Positions 1 to 10,437 of a DNA stretch of 64,000 nucleotides are shown piece after piece (position 1 is the first letter of the stretch; the number at the start of each line of letters is the position of its first letter). The stretch comes from Saururus chinensis (taxonomy: Eukaryota; Streptophyta; Magnoliopsida; Piperales; Saururaceae). The position numbers and the translations under genes are program-made. The notes under the pieces were generated by a model. That model saw only the letters and a program-made list of their open reading frames with translations. It was not told where the DNA came from and ran no database searches. Where the stretch lies: NCBI GenBank assembly GCA_035235625.1, contig CP141148.1:24987057-25051056 (forward strand), written 5' to 3'.

Positions 1-2464
1 TTAGGGATATTACATCCTCCCCCCCTTAGGAATTTTGGTCCTCCAAAATTCTCTAAAGGTCAACGCAGTTCTTTTGCCGACTCTGTGCCGTTTACAATTA
101 CTCCCACGTTGCATGAGTACACAACTCAAGCCACAAATTGAAACACCACTCTAAACTACGTAACCACCACTCCCGGCAGGAAAGGTAAGAAACTTGTTTC
201 TTTCTTTTCAAAGTCTCTCCCAAAATCCTTAACTTTACTCATTCCTTCTCAAAATAAAACTTATCGACCTATTGCTAAAACGTATCTCACTACATGAAGA
301 GGAAAATCCAATAATTAACTACATGAGGGGGTGACCCAACTTTTACTACCAAAAATGTTCTAACATGTCATCTTAAGTTTAAAGGAAAAAGCCTACATGG
401 GATCCAAATCGAAATTCTCAGCCGCGATGGAACATTGCGAAAACAAATAAATAAACTACCTCTAGTGTTCTAAACAACATGCTTGTTCAATCAAAATTCC
501 CGGCATAACAATAACCCGCAATCTAAATCTATATATAACCTAATTATTTTACTGAAAGGAAATTTGAGCTACGTTTTAGAAAGAAGGCAGATTATTGACT
601 GAATTGATGAATGCAACTAGGTACATCCCTAATTGTGTGATCGATGTATGGGGGACGAGGTCACAGTATATCCCGATCTGAAGCCCAAATTACTAGGCCA
701 GTAAGGACTTGGAATTAGCTAAGCCCAAATTAATTCCCCCGGGCAGTAAGAGATCGAAGACCATTTTCGAGGGCCACTCAGCCCGTCCAACTTTCGAATT
801 GGGGGTTTGCTCCTTGAAGCAGCTTCCGGCCTTGATTATTGTATTTGGATGTGTGGTGTTAGGATGCTATGTGTCAACACAAATGTGTAAGCTTATTTTG
901 TTTATTGTAACGAACAAGTTGAACCCAAGCTAATTTAATCACTTCTCTTAAAAGCTTGAACTGTTATAAAAAAGGGATGGGATACTTTTTATTTAAACAC
1001 AACAGCAATTCTAAGATGGTGAGTTTCATTGTTTCACGGTTTAACTACACTTCACCAAATATCTTATTTTGCTCTCACATTTCATATAATATATCTAGAT
1101 ATAAGATTAAATTTCTATGTGGTTTGGGAGTATTTTAGAAAATTTCTTTATTGAGACTTTAAATGTATGATAAGTATGGTTCTCCTACTTCTACAAGAAT
1201 TTTTTTAGATGTCTGTCATTTTTCGTCATGATACTTGCTATTGATATGAAATGAGCCTTACTTTTTATGGAAAGCTCTAAGACCTCATATGAATATGTTT
1301 TCTCAAACTTTTTTATGTGTCATAATGCATATTTTTCCTAGATTACACATGTTCAAATTCGTGCATTGAAAAAATCCTGATGAACTCTATTAAATGAGGC
1401 TCGTCATCAAATTTGTCTTAAAACTAAGTTACACTTCACAACATAAAATTTTTCGACACCATTGTCCTCCCCAACCTGCAACTTAGTATTAAGCCCATAA
1501 AATTTAAGACTTAGTTACCTCCTACGAATATATTTGGATTAGTATAATGCTTATATATTATACATGTATGTAAATCAAACTTACATGTAAGGGCATTAAG
1601 TAGCTAAATTAATAATTTATATTATTTTATTTAGTAGTGTAAATTTTTATTTTTTCTTAACTAACATATCTTTACACACACAATTCACGCACATTCATAA
1701 TAGACTATTGAATAAGAACCTTCAGTGCCATTAAATGCATGTACAACACGGGTTCATGGGTACTGACCTAATGGCCCACAAGTTATTGAGGCATGGGGTG
1801 TATCACTATTAATTAATTATTGTACTTTGGCCTTTTTCATTACTTTTGTAGCACATCTTCCTATTTTCAATGCTTGCAAAGGGCTTTAATAAGTTGATAT
1901 GAGCAACCCGTTCCATCGAGGGATGTTAATTTTTATATTCTCTTTGTTTTAAATTACCTAGAGTCGAGATGTTATGGTGTCGACCACTACTCGAAGAAAA
2001 ATATTTTCTACACCACCTCTATGTTCATGGCCCTATAATCAATTTATATAAGGCTCCATATTTATACATAGTTAAGGAGTTGCATGCCTTCTATGTTTGG
2101 AGCTTTATGTGAAGCTTTGGTCATAGAGTACGGTAAGACTAGACGCGTCCCTACTCAATGTGGTTGTTTATAGTAGAACGGCTTATATATTAAATCAACG
2201 CATATTAAATTCTAAGTAAGCGAGAACTCAGCAATAGGACCCATCTGTATTCTTGCATATGGGCAATGTTTTTTTATTAAGGGCATTAACACATAGAGAC
2301 AAAGAAAATTTATTAATTACAAAAAACTACATTATTAAAGTTACTTAACATTAAACGTCATTAATGAAGGTTGTGTAAATAGACGAAAATACCCACCCTT
2401 GAAAATTTTCTATTCTCTACTCGTCCGTCAATTTCAAATCAGATATCCCGAAATTTTCTCCTAC
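1..2464. other. Intergenic DNA, no gene recognised
   Basis: A/T-rich DNA with no supportable gene; the two short open frames near 0.7 and 1.0 kb show no family features. The first 60 bases have a C-rich run followed by text of the kind seen inside plant Gypsy LTRs, so the left edge may be the tail of such a repeat. That is resemblance only. Confidence 0.5.
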
Positions 2465-2735
2465 TGTGGGAGATTTTCTCCTCCCTCTTCCAGCGATTTT
2501 GTCCTCCGCTCTCAGGCGATCGTCTTCTCCGTCTTCCAGCGATTTTGTCCTCTGTCTTCCGGCGATTTTGTCCTCCGTCTTCCTGCGATTTCTTCCATTC
2601 TTTGGCGATAATATTGTCCAATCTTCGGTGATTTGCTCATCCGTCCATCGGCGATCCTCCGGTGACTTTCTCTTCAATCCAAAGGCGTCTCTGTGTTCAG
2701 TCCTTCGGCGACTTTCTCTTCAGTCCTCCGGCAAA
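2465..2735. repeat. Degenerate ~24-bp tandem repeat
   Basis: Roughly ten imperfect copies of a unit built around TTCCGGCGATTTTGTCCTCC follow each other, decaying toward the right. Open frames on both strands here are by-products of the period being a multiple of three and show no protein family. The block lies about 500 bp upstream of the first armadillo exon and could be an old untranslated leader or a transposon subterminal region. Neither role can be shown. Confidence 0.6.
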
Positions 2736-3261
2736 TTTCATCTTCAAACTATTATTTCAAGTATGTTACACATTTTTTTCACTTTTCTTCCAGTTTAGGT
2801 TAATGTTTACTTTAAATCGATTTTTAAAATTTTCTATTTTTCTTCTGTTCACAGCTTTTTGGTCTAACTTTATCGAGAATACTCTTAAAACTTTTCTATC
2901 ATGTCCGCTTAGGGCTTTTTGGTTTTTGACAATCTCGACTCGTTTCACATTTTTATTCCCATGCTTCACTTTGCTTATTTTCTTCCTACTGTGATTGACG
3001 TGTTTTATTTGCACAATTTTTTGGTAGATAGTGATTGTTGCTTAAGTTCTAATGTATTTTAATCACTCGACCTTGTTCTACACGCAACACAGTGCTTACT
3101 GTGTGTGTTTACTCTTTTATAGTGATAAGAAAATGCATGATTTGAATATGCAGCTAGTCGACATTTTTAGCTGGTCTATAAAAAAAATTTTGTGAGGTCT
3201 AGTTTTTACCTAAAATTTGGGTTTCATGTTAGTTTTTTTTATTGTCTGTTTTATATCCAAG

Positions 3262-3887
3262 GAGCGAGCTGCTGGAGCACTTGCAAATTTGGCAGCAGAT
3301 GACAAATGCAGTATGGAGGTTGCATTGGCAGGTGGCGTTCATGCATTAGTGATGCTTGCTCGTTTCTGTAAGTTCGATGGAGTTCAAGAGCAGGTATTTC
3401 CAAAATTCTACAATTTTCTTACTCATGAAACTGCACTTTCCAATTGTCTTCCATTCTGGCCTGTTTAACTTTTTGTTGCTTTTTAGACTATCTATATATC
3501 ATGTTTCAGCTGGTTATAGAATTGGGGACATGGTGAAATGTATTATTTTCTCTTGTGCTTCTTTCAGGCTGCTCGTGCTTTAGCAAACTTGGCTGCTCAT
3601 GGTGATAGCAATAGTAATAATGCTGCTGTCGGGCATGAGGAGGGTGCACTTGAGGCACTGGTGCAACTGACGTGTTCTCATCATGAAGGTGTAAGGTAAA
3701 TTTGATATACTAATTTATATGATGCATTTTTTTACAAAACAGGAAAGAAAATCCTCCACTTTGTTCAAGATTTTCATCAATCTATATCTCATCAAGCAGA
3801 CAAGAAGCTGCTGGTGCCTTGTGGAACCTATCATTTGACGACAGGAACAGAGAAGCCATCGCTGCAGCTGGTGGAGTTGAGGCACTG
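3262..3887 (+). pseudogene. ARABIDILLO-like armadillo protein, three consecutive exons (fragment)
   Basis: Three exons with proper splice sites are visible at 3262-3393, 3568-3695 and 3800-3887. Spliced, they keep frame and read ERAAGALANLAADDKCS, then AARALANLAAHGDSNS, then QEAAGALWNLSFDDRN. These are armadillo repeats diagnostic of the ARABIDILLO F-box/ARM family, nuclear proteins that in Arabidopsis promote lateral root development. The part shown corresponds to about 115 residues in the second half of a protein usually near 900 residues. No F-box, leucine-rich region or C-terminus follows; after 3887 the sequence turns into unrelated DNA. Exons that should precede these lie downstream at 8655-9086. 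The exons themselves carry no stop codons, so the decay is structural. I regard it as a gene fragment rather than a working gene. Confidence 0.85.
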
Positions 3888-3982
3888 GTATGTATATTGT
3901 TTCATTTTCGTGGGACATGCGAGTAAGCCTTTCTTACAATGACATTTTCAGCTTATATATATTTTCATTTTGGGTTTTGCAG

Positions 3983-4203
3983 GCTGAGGATGGGGGTTTG
4001 GGTGTTGGCATTTGTTTGAGGGACTGGGGGTGGATCACTTATTGTTTGTGCAAGTGGGTGCCCTCTTGTCTTAAGCTAGAAGAGATTATTTGGGTGCGGC
4101 TATGGCTATTTAGGTGGCTGCTGACTTGGGGGTTAATTAGGCCATATTTGAGGGCCTGCTGCAATGGTGTAAGACTTCATCAAAAGAGGGAAGAACTTGT
4201 CTA
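3983..4203 (+). pseudogene. RNase H-like (RVT_3 type) fragment, tentative
   Basis: Just behind the last armadillo exon, a frame reads GLGVGICLRDWG. An overlapping frame continues with a Gly/Ser-rich then Leu-rich pattern like the small RNase H domains found in plant LINEs and in host RVT_3 proteins. Reading it as one domain needs at least one frame change. No reverse transcriptase is seen upstream. The match is by eye and weak; it may simply be unrelated DNA. Confidence 0.25.
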
Positions 4204-5610
4204 AGGTGGGGCACTTTGTGCACCACGTTGTTTCCTGCTTGAAAATTTTGTGGAAGTTGAGTTTTTTGCTGTCAGAAGACAAGTCAATACTGTGGTTCAT
4301 TGTTTGGTAAAAATCAAGGAGCTGCAACTACTAGTAATCTCCATGTGATAATATATAGCTTCAGCCTTATAATTTTGTTGTTAACTTTCTCGTGATCTCT
4401 AGTATTGTGTACCTGATTTTTACTTTTGATCTTTGTGGCATTCTGCTTCTTCAGGGGCTATTATAGGTGCAACACCTCAATAGGTTGTTCAGCTAAAAAG
4501 TAGGTAGAAAGATGCTCAATTGATGCTTATCCCGGCCCTGCTCTACCTCTCAGCGGGAAAGACCAAATCATGCCACTCCCCAAAGTCCAACCGAACATGC
4601 AAGAACTCCCAATTTCACCCACCCCACCAATGCAGGTCCCCAAGAAAGAAATTGCCTTTGCTGATACCCAATACCCCACTACTGATGTACAAGAAATGAT
4701 ACTCCTAAATACAAGTGATCACCTTTTAATGGCAACATCAAAGAAGACTCGAGATTTCTTTCCTAGATCTCAGGAATTACTCTTCACCCAAATCAGAAGA
4801 AAATGATTTCTTTGACGAACTAGAAGAGCTGCCCATCTCATCATCTTTTACTGGCTTGATGAGAAACATCCTGTTTAAAGAGAGGGTTTCACACTCTACT
4901 TTACATGTCCCACCCATGTGACCATAGTGCTCTTACCTGTATACATCCTTTTCTTACCAATACACATCCTTTTAAAGGACTTCTAATTATACATGATATA
5001 GAAACTGTGAAGATGCTATTTAGATGTAAGATGCCCCAATTGCAAAATCTTATAAATATATTAAATTGTCCAATGACAAAGGGTTATAGAAAAACCCATA
5101 AAAGATGGTAAGCGAGGGATGCAAAGTTGGAAGGCTTTTGGGTGCCGGTTATCTCTATTGAGATAACCAATACGCATATGCCAAGTTCCGTGAAGTGGGA
5201 GAACTGTCTTGGTGTGTGGAATTTCGTCCATATCCCAAATATGGAGTTTACTTAGATTAATACAACTAATTTTGGCCTATACTTATATTGTGTTTGATAA
5301 ATTGGACATACGTGAACTGATTCAGAATAATTAACAGGACCTGAAATGCATAAAAATTGAGCTGAATGGACATTACAAAAAATTTTAGAGAAAATTTGAC
5401 ATAGAGTCTGACTGCATAGGCAATTCATATGTCGCTCAGACCTATTGAACATGAAAAATATTATCCAGACCGCTGGCCATGGACATAGGGAGGAAAAAAT
5501 ACTACGAACTATTTGATCTATTCCAAAATTTCTCTTTCACCACTCTTATGTCTTTCATTAAAAAGGTGAGGCATAAAAGGTTAAATGTAGGTATGGAATG
5601 TGTAAAAATA
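4204..5610. other. Unassigned DNA between gene fragment and transposon
   Basis: No gene can be supported. A proline-rich open frame of 78 codons (4570-4806) and an acidic run in another frame just after it look mildly coding-like but match nothing I recognise. The rest is A/T-rich. The left end of the Mutator-like element probably lies near the right edge of this stretch, but I could not place its terminus. Confidence 0.4.
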
Positions 5611-6050
5611 GTAAGACATTAACCACATTAAAATTTATAATATTTAAAATATTTAATAACGTATTTTCATAGAACATCATTATAGTGCTGTGGCACAAAA
5701 AGTTAGAAAAAATCATACAAGCAAGAAATTTGAAAACTATAAATGAATCATATTGTCTAAATTATCATAAAAGTGTAAGGCGTAAACCACATTAAATTTT
5801 ATAGAATTTTAAATATTTAATAATGTATTTTCTTATAACAGCATGATAGTACTGTTGTAGAAAAAGGAAAAAAATTCATTAAAGAGCAAATTTTGAAAAC
5901 TTTTATTCAATTATATTGTCTAAATTATGATAAAGGTGCAAGGCATGAACCACATTAAATGTTATAGAATTTTTAATTTTTAATAGCGTATTTTCATTAG
6001 ATAGCATGATAGTGCTGTGGCTGAAAAATGAACTTTAAACAACACTTCTA
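5611..6050. repeat. ~164-bp tandem repeat, 2.7 copies
   Basis: Three copies begin at about 5611, 5774 and 5938, each opening with a GYAAGRCRTNAACCACATTAAA-like string and containing TATTTTCAT followed by a CATNATAGTGCTGT core. The third copy is cut short. The array sits directly beyond the 3' end of the Mutator-like transposase and is probably part of that element's subterminal region. Confidence 0.75.
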
Positions 6051-6229
6051 AAATTTCAAATTTCTGCACCTGATATAGTAAATTATAAAAAAAAAATTTA
6101 AATAATTTATTATTAATCAAAAGAAATAATATAAAAGCTATGTATGTATTGATAATCAGTAATCAATCTAAACAAAAAGTAAATGTCAACATAAAATTCA
6201 ATTAAAAATTGAATGAATGTATTTAAATT

Positions 6230-8640
6230 GGTTCGTTACAACTTTTTTTGTTATGACGTCCAACTTTTCCACATCTTCCACAAGTCATCTTCCTTGTATA
6301 TGCTCTCCACGAGAACGTATTCGTTTTTTCTTTGGCCTCCCAGGTGGTCTCTTAGATAGTGGTGGTAATAGAGAAACGTCATTAGTAATTTGTACCTCAC
6401 TTTCAATGGTAGGAACAGGGTTGATTGTCATCATGTAAGACTTTTCAAACCACTATTTTGTGAAATATTTTTTCAAAATAAGAATGAATATCCTTACTGC
6501 TCTTTATCAATGTTACTAAAGCATGTACACAAGGAAAACCATTTATCTGCCACTGATGACAAGAGTAAGAACTACTGTTAATAAAAACTGTAGAAGGATA
6601 AGGAGACATTAGTTTATAAGCATCCTCACTACAACATGATACTCTCTAAACTGAGTCATACTTTATATCTTCATTCAACCTTTTCTCAATTTCTGGACAG
6701 AGAAAACCAGTCCATCTCCTTGCTTCCATCCTACGATCCTGCATCATGTTCATCATTTTCACCCTTATTTCATCGATAATTTGAGTAATAGGAAGGTGCC
6801 TTTATTTTTCAATCCATCCATTAAAACTCTCTGCAACATTGGAAAACATCTCACCATAGCGTTTACCTTTAAAATAAGCATTTGTCCAATTATCGTTAGG
6901 CAAATCATCTAAGAAATCTTTGACTTGTTGTTCACCCTCTTTTTTCAAATCATCCAACAACCTATTGAAGCGTGATGGTTTTGCAGCATAAGCACAATCC
7001 TTGAATAATTTTACCATCTTCTCACGAAATTTCTTTGGTCGTCCTTTCAGCTTGTCTTTCAAATTGTTCTTCAGATGATGCAAACAGAATAAATGATGAA
7101 AATAAGGGCAAACCTTAGGTAAGACAGAAATAAGGCCATTGTTACGATCTGATATAATTGTAAACTCACATGCAGGATCCAAAATTAATTTCAATTGAAA
7201 CAAAAACCATTCCCAATTATCCTCATTCTCAGCATCAACAACAGCAAAAGCAAGAGGAAATATACCTGAAATAAAAAGAAACTGAGACTATTAAAAAAAA
7301 CAAAAATGCAACAAAAGCAAGAACAAGTCCTTTCAATTGAAAAGCAAATCTACTATCGTAAAACATCACTTAGCAGGTTTAATTTTACATAAACAAGGCA
7401 TGCTACAATTCCAACAAACTACAAAACTAATAAAAACATAATTAAAAATCAAACTAACATATACTATAACTGAAAAAATTGGATTTATTTTACCTTGGTT
7501 CCCATTTTTTCCAGTAGCTGCCAGCATTGTTCCTTTATAATGGTTTTTCAAATGAGTTTCATCTAAATACAAAATAGGACGACAATATTAAAACCCACAT
7601 ATACATGCGTAGAATGAAATGAAAACCCTCTTAAAACGATTACTTTCATTGTCAACCTCTAATGACATGTAACTACCAGGATTACTCTTCATTGCTAACT
7701 CAACATATAGAGAAAGTTGTTCATAAGACTTAGAACTATCTCCAAATAACTCACTTCGAGCTTTCTGAACACTCCTAAATGCAAGTTGATAAGAAATATC
7801 AATTCCATAATTTGTGTCAAAATGCTTCACCACATCAATGGGACGAATAAAAGGGTTACTTTTAACTTGATCCAATAATTCCTTAGACACAATGTCAGTA
7901 GACATTCTCGAATTCTTCTTCTTATGCATAATCATACCATAAGTGTGAACATTGTTTAAAATACGTATGTAGAAAAAGTTATTGACAGAATCTTTTGTAG
8001 CATGAACATACCGCTGACAACCATTGATGTCCTTATATTTGCATTCAGTTGTAACCCTATTAGGCCCATTATACACATACTTAAATTCAAAACCAACTTC
8101 AACAGCATAATGACATAGAGAATGCCTAAATTCTTGAACACCTCTTTCAAACTTTTGTCTAACATATTTAATTTCTTCACCCCACTTCTCAATCAAAACT
8201 AATTTACCTTTACTTGAGGAAATAATAGAAATCATATCAGGCTCTTTATCAATAATCGACTCAAAAAATATTGTATCATTACTACTTTGCATACTAGTGG
8301 ATAACAAATTAATACCCTGCAAACTGCTCTTACCATGCTGAAGAAGAATCTTTGAAGTATCAATAATAGACACATAAACTCTTTTTTTCCCAATTCAAAA
8401 GCAAGGAAGAAGCAATTTTGCAAATCATCATCATTCTTAAGCATATAATCTGAATGATCAAGAAAGGAGAAAGATAAAGTAAGAGATTCAGCATTTAATT
8501 GTTTCCATCTATTGCAAATCAATTGAATAAAGTCCTTATAGGTGGAAGAATGTGGAAGTTGTATGGCAACATTACGCTTGTCGTAATTGCAACAGAAAAG
8601 AAGGAAATCATCCATTGACCTACAAAAAAGAGAATACAAT
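6230..8640 (-). mobile_element. Mutator-like (MuDR-type) DNA transposon, broken
   Basis: The body of a MuDR-type element runs right to left, with transposase domains in the expected order from 8615 down to about 6237. Its 5' side ends in a splice acceptor (TTTTTTGTAG before GTCAATG on the - strand), the usual end of a leader intron. Within 40 bp of that point the sequence becomes an armadillo exon, so the element's 5' leader and right terminus are missing or replaced. Terminal inverted repeats and the 9-bp target duplication expected of Mutator elements were not found. It is probably old and immobile. Confidence 0.85.
6237..8615 (-). pseudogene. MuDR-like transposase, disrupted
   Basis: It starts at 8615 with a PB1-like N-terminus (MDDFLLFCCNYDKRNVAIQL). 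There follows a MuDR DNA-binding segment (about 8200-7960, with CHYAVEVGFEFKYVYN) and a MULE catalytic core: first Asp in YLDETHLKNHYKG, second Asp in IISDRNNGLI, the CLHHLKNNLK motif, and Glu in SNVAESFNGW. A SWIM zinc finger (CSCHQW then FPCVHAL) comes next, and a C-terminal zinc knuckle (CGRCGKVGRHNKKSC) near 6240-6290. A GT-AG intron at 7266-7493 joins GKNGNQG to IFPLAFAVVDAE in frame. Disruptions: a one-base frame change in an A-run near 8385, an in-frame TAA just before the first catalytic Asp, and further stops around the SWIM region. This is the cut-and-paste transposase of the family, no longer able to be made whole. Confidence 0.88.
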
Positions 8641-8654
8641 TTAAAAACTCACAG

Positions 8655-9086
8655 GACTGGATAGCTTCTGGCTGAGGCAGTGGGCAGCTCTATTGCTTAG
8701 TTTAATTCAAAGCTTGCATGATGATGCTCAAGAAAGAGCAGCCATAGGGCTTGTGACTTTTGTGGTGATTGATGACGAGAATGCCACTGTTGATTATGGT
8801 AGAGCAGAAGCTGTTATGAAGGACGGTGGCATCAATTTACTTTTAAACCTTGCGAAATCTTCCAGTGAAGGAGTGCAGGCTGAAGCAGCAAAGGTGAGCA
8901 CTATCTATTTGGTATTTGGTTGCAGGAATGCTTTTAAAGTTTTGATTTACAAGATATTCAGTTTTGAGTGTTGAAATTTTACAGGCCATAGCAAATCTAT
9001 CAGTCAATGCCAAAGTAGCGAAAGCTGTGGCTGAGGAGGGTGGGATCACTATTCTTGCTGATCTCGCCAGGTCCATGAACAAATTG
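8655..9086 (+). pseudogene. ARABIDILLO-like armadillo protein, two earlier exons (fragment)
   Basis: Exon one (8655-8893) follows a CACAG acceptor and reads LDSFWLRQWAALLLSL, then ERAAIGLVTFVVIDDENA and AEAVMKDGGINLLL, ending in AAAG with donor GTGAGC. Exon two (8985-9086) reads AIANLSVNAKVAKAVAEEGG and ends at SMNKL. In ARABIDILLO proteins this part precedes the exons found at 3262-3887. About 45 residues that should join the two parts (the following armadillo repeat) are absent from the window. Both exons are free of stops. The first abuts the broken Mutator element within 40 bp; the second runs straight into an inverted copy of its own upstream intron instead of a donor site. The fragment cannot encode the protein in this arrangement. 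Confidence 0.85.
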
Positions 9087-9140
9087 AAATTAAAACCCAA
9101 ATTTCAGCACTCAAAAACTGAATATCTTGTAAATCAAAAC
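8939..9140. repeat. Inverted repeat flanking an armadillo exon
   Basis: The 42 bases at 8939-8980, in the intron, reappear in reverse complement at 9099-9140 with about two differences (core GAATATCTTGTAAATC). They enclose the exon at 8985-9086, so the exon sits in the loop of a potential hairpin. Confidence 0.8.
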
Positions 9141-9339
9141 CCAAATTTCAGTATCCAAAGAAACGGCATGGAGAAACTATTTACAACATTTTTACTTAAA
9201 AATCTAAAAAATATAACTCAGATGTCCGCACAAAGAAATAAAAAATTTACCATAAGATTTCGACTCTTAGAGAACAAAAAGATGAAAAAAATGCAAAAAG
9301 AAATCAAAGATGTGAAATATTTACTCACCATAAGGTTTG

Positions 9340-9775
9340 AGTGGGACTTCACAAAAGATGCGAAAATTCGACTCTGAGAGAACAAAAAGGCTCAGATTTG
9401 GAAAAGATGCCTTGCGAGAGAGCGTGAGAAATGAATGCCGGAGTAGATCTTGCCCGTCGTCCTCCAAAATCTATTCTTCAGAGCTTTTCCGTCTCTCCCT
9501 CAGAGCTGCCGGGGAGGAGCTTCGCCGGATCTCCTCTGTGCCTTCTGCCCTCTTCTCCCGTGCCAACGACGACAAACCAGTCCGAGAAGTGTTGTAGAGC
9601 TGCGGAGAGCTATTCGACCAGGTGGCCGAGCTGATGAACCAGTCGATTGAGGCGATGAAATATCCGGGCCGTGACAGGAAGATCTTGTCGCCGGAGAAGG
9701 TGAACGACCTTAGAACCTGGCTCAGCAGCTCTTCCCTATTTCGACGGGAGGATCACTGTTTCCCCTTCCCGACGG
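9340..9775 (+). pseudogene. Unassigned coding-like G/C-rich fragment
   Basis: Composition changes abruptly to G/C-rich and one frame reads as plausible protein: LRESVRNECRSRSC, then LRAAGEELRRISS, DKPVREVL, a TAG stop, and SCGELFDQVAELMNQSIEAM followed by YPGRDRKILSPEKVNDLRTW. The same frame stays open across the stop for another 50 codons, which suggests a decayed exon rather than chance. I do not recognise the family. It lies between the armadillo exons and the lectin-bearing transposon. Confidence 0.35.
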
Positions 9776-10437
9776 GAAACATATAACACACAGAGGGAAA
9801 CATATTACACATAGAGAAGGAGAAGGGTAATTTAGGTATTAAACAAAAACTTACGTAGTTGTCTTTATCTGAAAATAGAAAATTTGTTATAAATATTATT
9901 TAATTAAAAACTTACCACTTTGAGTTATATAAAATTAAAAGGACAGATACGACGCTATGTAAAATTTTCTCCTTTTATTAAACTAGTTGGTAATTAAAAA
10001 AATATTTCAATGCTCGTACTCTCAAATTAATAATTTTATATAAAGTATTAATATTTTTTAATTAATTAGTAGGACTTGTGAAGGGAAAAAGGCTTTTAAG
10101 TACTAACTACTTAAATTGAGCGAAATAAAAGTATTAAAAAATATAAAATAGCGCTATTAATATAAGGCCGAGAGAATACCATATTCTCTTTGTCTTAAGA
10201 TAAGTGTTCTATTTAATTTTTAAAAATAAATTATTTTATTTTATTTTTAAAATACAAATAAGATATTTATTTTAGGATATCAAGAGTTTTTTTATTAAAA
10301 ACGATTATTGTTGCGAGCTTAATACATAAACAAACTTTAACTACAACAATATTGCCAACATATTAGCGTGAGAGTCTACAAGGCTAAATGAAGATTAGAA
10401 CACCCGTTCGGCATTAAGATGAGAACCTAAAGAAAGG
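9776..10437. other. A/T-rich spacer with MITE remnants
   Basis: No gene is seen. Near 10152-10180 the text GCTATTAATATAAGGCCGAGAG resembles a decayed right end of a Stowaway MITE like that at 45.7 kb. Near 10185 a CTCTTTGTCTTAAGATAAG string resembles the left end of another. Neither has a matching partner nearby. Confidence 0.35.

Noticed and set aside
2270-9990. One giant Mutator element spanning both armadillo fragments
   Set aside because: Both outer regions have vaguely similar A/T-rich text, but I could not align them as terminal inverted repeats.
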